A DNA stretch of 22,445 bases from a virus, in the IMG/VR virus record IMGVR_UViG_3300050132_000103, positions 1 through 22,445 of that record. One strand, given 5' to 3'. The notes under the pieces were generated by a model that had not been told where the DNA came from, ran no database searches, and saw only the letters and a program-made list of their open reading frames with translations. A program made the translations under genes and the position numbers. Positions 6,884 to 13,492 of this stretch are shown here, piece by piece (position 1 is the stretch's first letter; each line of letters begins with the position of its first letter).

Positions 6884-8059
6884 TTAAAGGGGTTTATTTG
6901 CTGCATCCGCGACCATGACCTCTGGCCCCGCTCTCCCTTGTGATACCAGGGCGATATGATTAAAGACTATGTCGCGCATGGTAATATCGTACGGTTCACC
7001 CTTATACGTGCCAGCCTTCACGTCTGGTCGGTAGCGATAGCCACACGACAATTCTTGCGTCTCTTTATTTTTGATACGTTCGATGGCCGAAGCCTCCCAA
7101 ACGACCAATGAATTCTTCAAAAATGGTTCTTCAAATACGCCATCTGTGCCAGTCGAACCGATGACCAACTCGCGTTTTGGATCGGCAGCGCTCACACCCT
7201 CATGTATTTCAAGCAACTGCATATTGTTCGATGTTTTAGCAGCTTTCTCCAATTCCATCGGGTCGCGCAGCAGCATATATACATGCTCCGGGTCGAGTTT
7301 TAATTCTTCCCAATTTGGAATTTCACTCCCATAATACGGATTAATACACGCTTTGGAAATATTTGTCAAGTCAACATGCAATCGACCATCTACGTCAACA
7401 GTGCGGCGATCCAGCGCGATCAACTCGTCATTTGCCCGTTTGTAATTTGGTGCCGATTCGTGAACTTTTGAATTTTCAACAGGCTCGTTCGGTACTTTTG
7501 AATTTTCAACACCCGTTGCATATTCCTTCGCAACGCCTTGCCCGAAGATGGTGTAGTCGATAGCCATCATGTCAACCGTGACTTTTACGCCAGGATGTAG
7601 CGGCTGGGGAGGATTGTCGATCGGTGCCCAGACATATTCGCTGTGCTCGGACAATTGCAGCTTTGGTTTGAATTTGTGCAGAATGTGCATTTTGTACGTG
7701 ATGAAATCCACATCATCTTCGTCAGGCGTGGAATCAAGCAGTGTCAAATGCTGTGATGGGCAGGCGCCTATCTCTTCCCGGCATTCCCGCATCGCTGTCT
7801 GTTGGGGTGTTTCATTCGCATCGCTGCGACCGCCGGGGAAATCCCACGTATTCGGATGATTCGCGCCGGCGGCGCGTTTGATGAATAGTGCCATACCATC
7901 AGGTGCGATAATGCAGATGCCTGCACCTTTGATACGTGCATCGCCGGTGTAGCCATTGGCATATGCAGCTTCGGCCTGTTTCTCGGCTTGTTCACGAGTA
8001 GGGTACAACTTACCGTGATCACCCCATTTGTATTCTTCGCCCACTTTGTGAATTGGCAT
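6884..8059 (-). CDS. NUDIX hydrolase fused to DUF2213 capsid maturation protease
   Basis: 391 residues from ATG 8057-8059; a TTG two codons upstream also exists. Residues 1-40 form a short helical lead (PTREQAEKQAEAAYANGY). Residues 45-170 are a NUDIX domain with a complete box: G77, E83, R91, E92, E95, E96, G98 in the exact G-x5-E-x7-REUxEExGU spacing, preceded by NTWDFPGG. A linker with a repeated VENSKV follows (DNA repeat 7464-7480 and 7494-7510). Residues about 215-385 are a DUF2213 domain (VDVDGRLHVDLTNISKACIN, NPYYGSEIPNW, MRDIVFNHIALVSQGRAGPE), the putative prohead protease. NUDIX enzymes hydrolyse nucleoside diphosphates linked to another group. The fusion would place such an activity in or on the assembling head unless cleaved off at the linker. 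Confidence 0.85.
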   Translation of the reverse strand: MPIHKVGEEYKWGDHGKLYPTREQAEKQAEAAYANGYTGDARIKGAGICIIAPDGMALFIKRAAGANHPNTWDFPGGRSDANETPQQTAMRECREEIGACPSQHLTLLDSTPDEDDVDFITYKMHILHKFKPKLQLSEHSEYVWAPIDNPPQPLHPGVKVTVDMMAIDYTIFGQGVAKEYATGVENSKVPNEPVENSKVHESAPNYKRANDELIALDRRTVDVDGRLHVDLTNISKACINPYYGSEIPNWEELKLDPEHVYMLLRDPMELEKAAKTSNNMQLLEIHEGVSAADPKRELVIGSTGTDGVFEEPFLKNSLVVWEASAIERIKNKETQELSCGYRYRPDVKAGTYKGEPYDITMRDIVFNHIALVSQGRAGPEVMVADAANKPL

Positions 8060-8061
8060 GA

Positions 8062-8814
8062 TCAAATCTCTACAATTGATTTACTTACACATCGGCAATT
8101 ATACAACTCGCCCGGAAAAACCCAGCCATCGTCCAATTTCATACCCTCGGCAATTTTGTATCGCTTGCCATCTGCGGCAACATGATCGGGTCGAGGCTCG
8201 CGGCCACCGTGCGAGTGCAGCCATATCGCTTCGGTAATTCCCAAATCTTCCTGCCGCGCCCGAGTAATCATCGCGGTCGCTTTTGAATTCTGATCACGCG
8301 CAATAAATATGGCGCGGCGCCGCGTTATTCCGTACCGCTCAACCAGCGTGTCGGTCAGCGTTTTTAAATTGCCGCCCACAGACACATGCTGCATCACGAG
8401 CACTTCCACATCGGCCAGATATTGCTGCGGTATGGATTTTATCAATGCGACATTTTGTATCGCTGATGCCTGTACCGCATTCTTCATCACATCGGTCATC
8501 GTCATCTTAATGCCCAAATCGTGACGCTTGAACATATTGTCAACGTTGCGTAGCGAGTGATCGACAAACGTTTGAGCCATCGTCTTGCTGGCACGGTTAA
8601 ATACGCCCATCCAGCGACGGCTCAATTTCTTCATTGTGCCAGATACATCTTTCGCCGGAGTTGCATCGTGCGCAAATCCAGCACTGTCGCGCGTGAGCCA
8701 ATACAGCATCGAATTGTGCATCTCATCAATCAGGCGCAGCAACCGTGCCTGATACGCCGCGCCGACACCCGCATTAGGATGGATCGGTGGAAGGATGATC
8801 TGTTTCTTCTTCAT
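8062..8814 (-). CDS. Head morphogenesis protein, Mu gpF / SPP1 gp7-like
   Basis: 250 residues from ATG 8812-8814 (MKKKQIILPP); an in-frame ATG ten codons upstream is possible, and neither has a clear ribosome binding site. The gene overlaps the 3' end of the portal gene by 41 bases in another frame. Helical N-terminal two-thirds are followed by the conserved C-terminal module: TRRRAIFIARDQNSKATAMI, then IWLHSHGGREPRPDHVAADG, and a terminal ...GELYNCRCVSKSIVE. The pattern of R/H residues followed by a Cys pair at the end is typical of Mu gpF-like minor head proteins, which bind the portal and assist DNA entry. The order portal-gpF-protease agrees. Confidence 0.85.
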   Translation of the reverse strand: MKKKQIILPPIHPNAGVGAAYQARLLRLIDEMHNSMLYWLTRDSAGFAHDATPAKDVSGTMKKLSRRWMGVFNRASKTMAQTFVDHSLRNVDNMFKRHDLGIKMTMTDVMKNAVQASAIQNVALIKSIPQQYLADVEVLVMQHVSVGGNLKTLTDTLVERYGITRRRAIFIARDQNSKATAMITRARQEDLGITEAIWLHSHGGREPRPDHVAADGKRYKIAEGMKLDDGWVFPGELYNCRCVSKSIVEI

Positions 8815-10279
8815 GTAATGGCTTGTCCGTGGGCGGTATCTCATCAGGCACGGCGGCTATATCTAAACCATGATACGCCGATTCGAACTGATTGGCTACT
8901 CGCCCGCGAGCTTCCTCTGGTGAGATAACGCCGCGATCAATCAACATACAATCGGTTTCCGCTTCGGTCTTGCGAGCGTTGACCAATTGCGTTTCATCCA
9001 GTGCTCGCAGCGGTTCAAAGCGATATCCAATATCGGGATCAATTTCACCGAACAGCGACAGTTGAATCACATTCATAATTCGGGTCAACGGCGCCGTGAA
9101 TAAATGCACCTGCTGCGCGGCAATGTAGCTGTAGAACACATCCAGATCGGCGGCACTTGACGCATTCAAACCTGAAGGTGTAATGCCAAGCAGGATTACC
9201 AACGGGATCGATACCACCGCGCTCATATGCTCCTGGCTCTGTGCTTGGAGATGGTCCAATGAACCCAACGGAACACTGACATTCTTGAACGCCTCAGTGT
9301 CCTTATTGATTGCCAAAATGCCCATGTTGTCTCGAACAGCATTGAACAATTCAAACCGCGCTTGTTCAGCCGCACCACCACCTGCGGCAAGCACGCTAGA
9401 CATATCTGTTTCGAGCACGAACACGCTGAAGCTGTGGAGGATGTCAGACACGCTCTGACGGGTACGCAGCCAATTGTTCACATAGGGAACGAGGATTTGC
9501 GTCATCGACAATCCAGAGAAGGCGTATGCAGGTTTTAGCAGGTCGGGCATTTCTTTAGATACGAATGTGACCAATCGGGTATCATGTACCTCTTCACCCA
9601 TGACGAACCATGTTTGCGGTTTGAAATAGTCCGGCCGCAACGGATTGTCAGCGTTATATTTGTTCGGATACGTCCAAATCGGTTCGATGACACGCATCGA
9701 TAATTTGGTGCCTTTTGGGATTTTAGTGACGTTGTCGATCAGTGGGGTTTTTAATTCATCACCCGACGTATCCACATCGATATAAATTTGTGAACGGCCA
9801 TATAGACCATCCTGCAATGTGGCCCTTGAAAATAATTCCTGCACGTTCAGACGCTTCATTTCAGCATCAATGGCGCGTAATTTTTCAGTTTTATCTTCTT
9901 CGCCGGCGGCTTGCAGCTTGATCCACTTGCGGGTCATTTCTTTAGCAATGATTTCAGCAGGACGGCGGTATTCACTTCGCTGAGTCAATGCGGCCAGTGC
10001 TGGGAATCCCATAAATCCGACACCTTCCGTAAATGTCGAATCCAACGCAGCATACGAATACGCATCGGTCATTACATTGTCGGTGGCGAGCTTGTTGGCT
10101 GAGGATATGACGTGGGGAACCACGGAAGGTATCTGGAACGGATTGACCGCCTCGCCCGTGGTAGTGCGCATGGTGGCGAGAGCCGTGTGGCTGATATTTA
10201 ACTTCGGGCGAGGCACTACGGGCGCAGCATCCTGTGCTCGCCACGGTTTCAATACGCGGTCAATGAGTTTTCGTATCAT
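8774..10279 (-). CDS. Portal protein, DUF1073 family
   Basis: 501 residues; ATG 10277-10279. The sequence carries the DUF1073 portal pattern: a basic N-terminus, YAALDSTFTEGVGFMGFPAL, RPAEIIAKEMTRKWIKLQAA, YGRSQIYIDVD, the central KLSMRVIEPIWTYPNKYN, SMTQILVPYVNNWLRTRQSV, and the stem/clip region with TPSGLNASSAADLDVFYSYI. It forms the ring at the head vertex through which DNA is pumped by TerL. The C-terminus ends in an acidic tail and lacks the fused Acb1-like nuclease part seen in some DUF1073 proteins. The start codon lies where transcription from the promoter at 10287-10315 should begin, with no ribosome binding site, suggesting a leaderless message. Confidence 0.9.
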   Translation of the reverse strand: MIRKLIDRVLKPWRAQDAAPVVPRPKLNISHTALATMRTTTGEAVNPFQIPSVVPHVISSANKLATDNVMTDAYSYAALDSTFTEGVGFMGFPALAALTQRSEYRRPAEIIAKEMTRKWIKLQAAGEEDKTEKLRAIDAEMKRLNVQELFSRATLQDGLYGRSQIYIDVDTSGDELKTPLIDNVTKIPKGTKLSMRVIEPIWTYPNKYNADNPLRPDYFKPQTWFVMGEEVHDTRLVTFVSKEMPDLLKPAYAFSGLSMTQILVPYVNNWLRTRQSVSDILHSFSVFVLETDMSSVLAAGGGAAEQARFELFNAVRDNMGILAINKDTEAFKNVSVPLGSLDHLQAQSQEHMSAVVSIPLVILLGITPSGLNASSAADLDVFYSYIAAQQVHLFTAPLTRIMNVIQLSLFGEIDPDIGYRFEPLRALDETQLVNARKTEAETDCMLIDRGVISPEEARGRVANQFESAYHGLDIAAVPDEIPPTDKPLHEEETDHPSTDPS

Positions 10280-10286
10280 GCGCCCA

Positions 10287-10315
10287 ATTCTGGCAGTGAA
10301 TCAGGCGCGTGTCAA
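10287..10315 (-). promoter_or_regulatory. Sigma-70-like promoter of the structural operon
   Basis: On the minus strand TTGACA (10310-10315) and CAGAAT (10287-10292) are separated by exactly 17 bases. The -35 box sits in the loop of an inverted repeat, GGCGC/GCGCC (10304-10320), a possible operator or the terminator of the ligase message. Seven bases follow the -10 box before the portal ATG, so the transcript would start at or next to the start codon. Confidence 0.55.
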
Positions 10316-10371
10316 GCGCCGCACGTGAATTACCCACGCCTCCATCCAGCTGTGTTTTACAGATTGGCCTG

Positions 10372-11259
10372 TCATACATCACCCACCAAGCGTAATGCCA
10401 CAAATGTCGGAAATCGGGGCTTATCTTTCACACCTTTCGGGAAATGCTTATATTTTATCGTTCTCCCGATCAGCGTATCGGCACCCTCCATATAAGCTAT
10501 CCGATCAGAATGCGGCATCGCCCCGGCACCGACGGTAATCTCGCGACCCGTTTTAACGTCACGGCAAATCATCGCACCCAGCATGCCGTTCGGAGTCTTG
10601 CCCGCCGCGTGTGACGATCTGAACGTTCGCCCCAATTCGTTCACCTGGGCCTCGTTACCGTTTTCTTCGCCTTCAACCAGTTCCAGCACTACGGCATCTT
10701 CCTCCACGAATCGTTTGATGCGCAATAGTCCGCCTTCGCGCACTGTGGATCGACCTTGCTTATACTTGCCGTTCGGGTCGCGCAGTATCGTGCCCTCATA
10801 ACCCAATTCGAGCCAGCGCGAGTCGTGGAGTAACAATTCGTCCATGCTGTGCACTAGCACCGATGGCACAATCTCAACATCGGCGGGACACTCCATGAAC
10901 ACTTTTGTCACAAGCGCCTCGTATCGCTCGCTGTACGGGCGCGTCACCGTATCGTCATTGATCAAGTCAAACACGTACCATGTAACCGATGGCTCACCCG
11001 CATGTGTACCGATTGCCGACGTGGTGAGTCTGCAAAGGTCAGGGTGCGTTTTGTCTGCGGCGGCGAACTCGCCATCGTATCCGACGTATTCGGGCATGCT
11101 GAACCGTGCGGTGGTGAACCGGTTGCCGTGCGGTTTCAATCGCCTGGTGGTCAGTGTGCCATCGAGATTCAGACCGCGCACGCCGTCAATCTTCGGTTGC
11201 GCGAGTACGGGAAATTGGATACGCGATTCGTCCGCATCTTCGGCGAGCATCGGTTTCAT
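10372..11259 (-). CDS. ATP-dependent DNA ligase
   Basis: 295 residues; ATG 11257-11259 overlaps the upstream stop (ATGA). Nucleotidyltransferase motifs are present in order: motif I QPKIDGVRG with the lysine that is adenylated at residue 23, motif III WYVFDLI, motif IV LGYEGTILRD, motif V LLRIKRF. The last 90 residues form an OB-type domain ending near GRTIKYKHFPKG. Size and composition match the short two-domain ligases of phages (T7-like), which seal nicks using ATP and release AMP. It is the last gene of the chain of overlapping small genes, separate from the structural operon, which has its own promoter. It probably serves DNA replication or repair. Confidence 0.9.
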   Translation of the reverse strand: MKPMLAEDADESRIQFPVLAQPKIDGVRGLNLDGTLTTRRLKPHGNRFTTARFSMPEYVGYDGEFAAADKTHPDLCRLTTSAIGTHAGEPSVTWYVFDLINDDTVTRPYSERYEALVTKVFMECPADVEIVPSVLVHSMDELLLHDSRWLELGYEGTILRDPNGKYKQGRSTVREGGLLRIKRFVEEDAVVLELVEGEENGNEAQVNELGRTFRSSHAAGKTPNGMLGAMICRDVKTGREITVGAGAMPHSDRIAYMEGADTLIGRTIKYKHFPKGVKDKPRFPTFVALRLVGDV

Positions 11260-11471
11260 CGCACCCAGCACCAGTTGTTAGCGCCGTGCAATTTGATGTT
11301 GCCCAATCGCGAATGCTTCTGAATCAACCGATCCGCGATACGCATGCGGATGTTGTCATCAATATCTTCGGTAATCTCATCGACCAATTGTGAGGCACGA
11401 AATCCGGTCGGCGCCGCATGTGTACGCATCCATTTTTCGAGCGATTCCCGCAATTTATCGGGGACTATCAT
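11256..11471 (-). CDS. Small hypothetical protein
   Basis: 71 residues; ATG 11469-11471 overlaps the preceding stop (ATGA), and its own TGA overlaps the ligase start. The sequence is mostly helical and charged (MIVPDKLRESLEKWMRTHAA, then RASQLVDEITEDIDDNIRMR) with a basic C-terminus. The pattern of two helices around a possible turn could fit a small DNA-binding or adaptor protein, but no family is recognised. Strict coupling with the ligase gene suggests a linked role in DNA metabolism. Confidence 0.65.
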   Translation of the reverse strand: MIVPDKLRESLEKWMRTHAAPTGFRASQLVDEITEDIDDNIRMRIADRLIQKHSRLGNIKLHGANNWCWVR

Positions 11472-11689
11472 CGTGTGCGCGAATCAGTAGGTGTTTCGCC
11501 CATGAAGCGGCGCAACGTGCGCACCACCCCCTTCGTTGCTTCACGACCCGCCGCTTTGACCTTTTCACGGATCAGGCCGGCAATTGCCAGTTCGGCATCG
11601 GACATCGGAATTGGCACCTCGGTCGGCGCGGTACATTCGCCCGTCTGATCGTTGCGTACATGATAAATAATTGTGTGATGTTCGCTCAT
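11468..11689 (-). CDS. Small hypothetical protein
   Basis: 73 residues, from ATG 11687-11689 (MSEHHTIIYHVRNDQTGECT). The open frame extends further upstream, but this ATG overlaps the preceding stop as ATGA, the pattern used throughout this cluster. The N-terminal part is polar and the C-terminal part (ELAIAGLIREKVKAAGREAT) is a basic amphipathic helix ending TLRRFMGETP. Function unknown. Confidence 0.6.
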   Translation of the reverse strand: MSEHHTIIYHVRNDQTGECTAPTEVPIPMSDAELAIAGLIREKVKAAGREATKGVVRTLRRFMGETPTDSRTR

Positions 11690-11832
11690 TGCACTTCCCC
11701 GTTGACAGTCACATTCAACGCATGATCGACCAGCCATTGCGCCGACCACTCTGCATTGATACGGCATGTCGCTAACACAAACATCGCAATGCCGAACCAC
11801 CATTTCTTGCGTATTCCGAATTCAATTTTCAT
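11686..11832 (-). CDS. Tiny membrane-like protein
   Basis: 48 residues, ATG 11830-11832, starting inside the end of the upstream gene (11-base overlap ATGAAAATTGA). Sequence: MKIEFGIRKKWWFGIAMFVL, then ATCRINAEWSAQWLVDHALN. A short basic stretch followed by WWFGIAMFVLA suggests an uncleaved signal anchor or a single short membrane span with the remainder outside. Function unknown; size and topology would be compatible with a lysis accessory or inner-membrane effector, but nothing specific supports it. Confidence 0.55.
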   Translation of the reverse strand: MKIEFGIRKKWWFGIAMFVLATCRINAEWSAQWLVDHALNVTVNGEVQ

Positions 11833-12010
11833 TTTGAGGCTCCGTAGCTGCGAGGGCATTTTCTGCCAATTGAAATCCCGCATCGTAATTGCTATTGACA
11901 AGCACCGTTAGTGCATGGCGCAATTGTTTAACATTATCGGCCAGACGGTGAATTTCAGCGGCGCATTCACCATGAGGGTCGCCGTCAGGCTGTTCATCAA
12001 AGAAGGTCAT
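11822..12010 (-). CDS. Small hypothetical protein
   Basis: 62 residues, ATG 12008-12010 after AAGGGG. Acidic N-terminus (MTFFDEQPDGDPHGECAAEI) followed by one long helix (HRLADNVKQLRHALTVLVNS) and an Ala/Glu-rich end. It probably forms a coiled coil. The ribosome binding site and coupling with the next gene support it being real. No family recognised. Confidence 0.6.
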   Translation of the reverse strand: MTFFDEQPDGDPHGECAAEIHRLADNVKQLRHALTVLVNSNYDAGFQLAENALAATEPQNEN

Positions 12011-12038
12011 TTTTTAGGCCCCTTGTTAAATTTTGGAC

Positions 12039-12233
12039 TCATTTTGAATCGTTACGCCAAAGGTCACGCGTCACAATGAGCAATATTATTACCGCAACGG
12101 GCACGCTTATCGCAGGGTCAATCCAATTTGCGGTAACAGACGCTAAATATTGGTCCTTTCCCTCAAAGTCTTGCCACAGGCTGTCAATGCACAGCGATGC
12201 CGTACATCCTCGTAAGAAGTCACGCCACATCAT
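12039..12233 (-). CDS. Small protein with one C-terminal membrane segment
   Basis: 64 residues, starting at ATG 12231-12233 directly on the stop of the previous gene (TGATG), with AAAGGAG upstream. Residues about 1-38 are soluble (MMWRDFLRGCTASLCIDSLW); residues about 40-58 (AISVPVAVIILLIVTRDLW) form a membrane segment with Arg and Lys after it. Single-span proteins of this kind near DNA-processing and lysis genes can be holin-like or anchor proteins; the sequence does not decide. Confidence 0.6.
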   Translation of the reverse strand: MMWRDFLRGCTASLCIDSLWQDFEGKDQYLASVTANWIDPAISVPVAVIILLIVTRDLWRNDSK

Positions 12234-12571
12234 CACATCGCTCCTTTCATCATCGCGTAAATAATAATCGCTTGGCCCGCTTTTGTGATGTGACCCGATT
12301 CTTCCCTGGCCCACGCCGGCCACGATTCAATGCTATCACCGATGCGTCGGAGGTGATCCCGCATACTTTCCAGCGTGGTTTGACCCGATTCCAGCCCCAT
12401 AAGGAAACCGCGCGGCGCGTCGATCATCGCGAGCGTTGGTTCGCTTGCACGCAATCCGGCGATCTCATTCTCAAGCTCACAGCGGCGTTGCGCAGCATGA
12501 TTCAACAGTATGAGCGCCATATCACATTTATTTTGCAACGCCACTTGCTCAAATGCAGATAACACATTCAT
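12233..12571 (-). CDS. Hypothetical helical protein
   Basis: 112 residues; ATG 12569-12571 follows AAGGAG and overlaps the upstream stop. Predicted almost entirely helical: FEQVALQNKCDMALILLNHA, a Glu-rich coil (RRCELENEIAGLRASEPTLA) and LESMRDHLRRIGDSIESWPA. No catalytic signature is visible. It is part of the coupled series leading to the ligase. Confidence 0.6.
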   Translation of the reverse strand: MNVLSAFEQVALQNKCDMALILLNHAAQRRCELENEIAGLRASEPTLAMIDAPRGFLMGLESGQTTLESMRDHLRRIGDSIESWPAWAREESGHITKAGQAIIIYAMMKGAM

Positions 12572-12714
12572 TTTTTAGGCTCCTTGTATTTGACGCCGAT
12601 AACTTCGGAATTTTTGCCCAACTTGAACACTTCGCGAATCAGTGCGTGCAATTCGTCCGAAGGTATCAGTCCGTGCTTCGTCACCAATTTGTTACATTCG
12701 GGAATGGTTAGCAT
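12568..12714 (-). CDS. Tiny hypothetical protein
   Basis: 48 residues. ATG 12712-12714 overlaps the end of the preceding gene by seven bases, and TGA overlaps the next ATG. Sequence starts MLTIPECNKLVTKHGLIPSD and continues ELHALIREVFKLGKNSEVIG, ending KYKEPKK: a compact helical basic protein. It fills what would otherwise be a gap between two coupled genes and its 3' end carries the ribosome binding site of the next gene, which supports it being real. Confidence 0.6.
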   Translation of the reverse strand: MLTIPECNKLVTKHGLIPSDELHALIREVFKLGKNSEVIGVKYKEPKK

Positions 12715-12839
12715 GTGCCACGACCACAGCAGTCGGGACATCTCGCACCTTCACACGGAAATTCGCCCGAGCCACGGCACGTAGGACAACAGGATTCTTC
12801 ATCACCGGTTAGTTCACATACATCAAGATCATCTTCCAT
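12708..12839 (-). CDS. Small DnaJ-type zinc-finger protein
   Basis: 43 residues from ATG 12837-12839, chosen because GGAGG lies five bases upstream; an upstream TTG (12918-12920) in the same frame has no ribosome binding site. After an acidic start (MEDDLDVCELTGDEES) come CPTCRGSGEF and CPDCCGRGTC, two CxxCxGxG-type motifs as in the DnaJ zinc domain, enough to hold one or two zinc ions. Short proteins like this are frequent in phage genomes and may be adaptors; function unknown. It opens the coupled cluster that ends with the ligase. Confidence 0.65.
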   Translation of the reverse strand: MEDDLDVCELTGDEESCCPTCRGSGEFPCEGARCPDCCGRGTC

Positions 12840-13458
12840 TTCATCCTCCGTTAAATAGTAGGCTTGCCCGGAGATTTCTCCGAAAGGGTTGTTGGTGGCA
12901 GGTATTGATTTCCTGCGCAATGGCGATAGGCGCGTACCGTCGCCTAGTTTTACCCCTCACTCCCGTGTACTCACGACCTCGGCTAATGTCGGTCACTCAA
13001 AGAGTGGGTTTTCCCCAGCGGCAACCTGTGAAGGCTCGCTCATTTGATTAACGTGTCAACCCACGTAACTCCCCCAACAAGGAAGGCGACTGCTGATCGC
13101 CAAATCCCAATGTTCGGTCTTAGGTCTTTGGGCGCAGCCGCCTATCTTGTTGATTCTAGCCTTCCACCAGATCGCACCGTCATGCCGGTGTCACATTGGC
13201 CGTACTCTCCGACCTGTCACGCAACATCTCCATCGTCTCGCACTTAGCGTTTTGTGCCTCATTACAGGGATGGCTCCCGCCCGTCGTTATCCGTTCGTCA
13301 TCAGGGTATGCACTCATCGTTACAGCGGATGCAAAAATTATTGATTAGATGCGCATGATAAATTCTCCTTGCGTTTCCGCTCGGTAGGTTCGTGCTATGA
13401 CGCACATATCCATCCTCATACGGGTATATTGCGTGTTACCGTTGCTCTTGTGTTAGTA
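12840..13458 (-). other. Gene-poor structured region downstream of the DGR-like target
   Basis: About 620 bases without a convincing gene. The minus strand between 12930 and 13160 holds many short stems: TAGGCG/CGCCTA (about 12925-12945), CACTC-TTT-GAGTG (12992-13004), ACGTG/CACGT (13051-13066), GGCGA/TCGCC (13087-13103), and CGCC(C)AAA/TTTGGCG around 13097-13133. A 43-codon frame (MSAYPDDERITTGGSHPCNE...) starts without a ribosome binding site at about 13315 and is doubtful. In DGR loci this is where an accessory gene, template repeat and reverse transcriptase often follow, but none can be read here. It could be a structured non-coding RNA or the decayed remains of a DGR or other element. 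Confidence 0.4.
13345..13356 (-). other. Possible three-codon minigene with strong ribosome binding site
   Basis: AAGGAG (13365-13370) lies eight bases before ATG CGC ATC TAA. The start signal is as good as those of the real genes nearby, but the frame closes after Met-Arg-Ile and no other frame from this ATG is open. It may be a leader peptide, a minigene, or the front of a gene lost by deletion. Confidence 0.3.
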
Positions 13459-13480
13459 CTGGCGCCGCATAGCGGCGACC
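13459..13480 (-). other. Hairpin after the variable region (possible DGR initiation-site hairpin)
   Basis: On the minus strand GG-t-CGCCGC-TAT-GCGGCG-CC forms an 8-bp stem with one bulged base and a three-base loop, starting 13 bases after the stop codon of the variable protein. DGR target genes commonly have a hairpin or cruciform shortly after the variable region that helps targeted retrohoming. It could equally be a rho-independent terminator, but no T-run follows. Confidence 0.4.
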
Positions 13481-13492
13481 CGTGACCAGTGA

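Noticed and set aside
8774-10279. Acb1-type anti-CBASS activity in the DUF1073 protein
   Set aside because: Only the portal part is present; the C-terminus is a short acidic tail without the paired H-x-T/S motifs of the 2H phosphoesterase.
12840-13458. DGR template repeat or reverse transcriptase within the gap
   Set aside because: No near-copy of the variable region's invariant end was found on either strand, and no frame with RT motifs such as YxDD is open.
12840-13458. Group I or group II intron
   Set aside because: Several stems exist, but I could not identify a convincing P7/P3 core or a domain V, and the flanks do not join into one interrupted gene.
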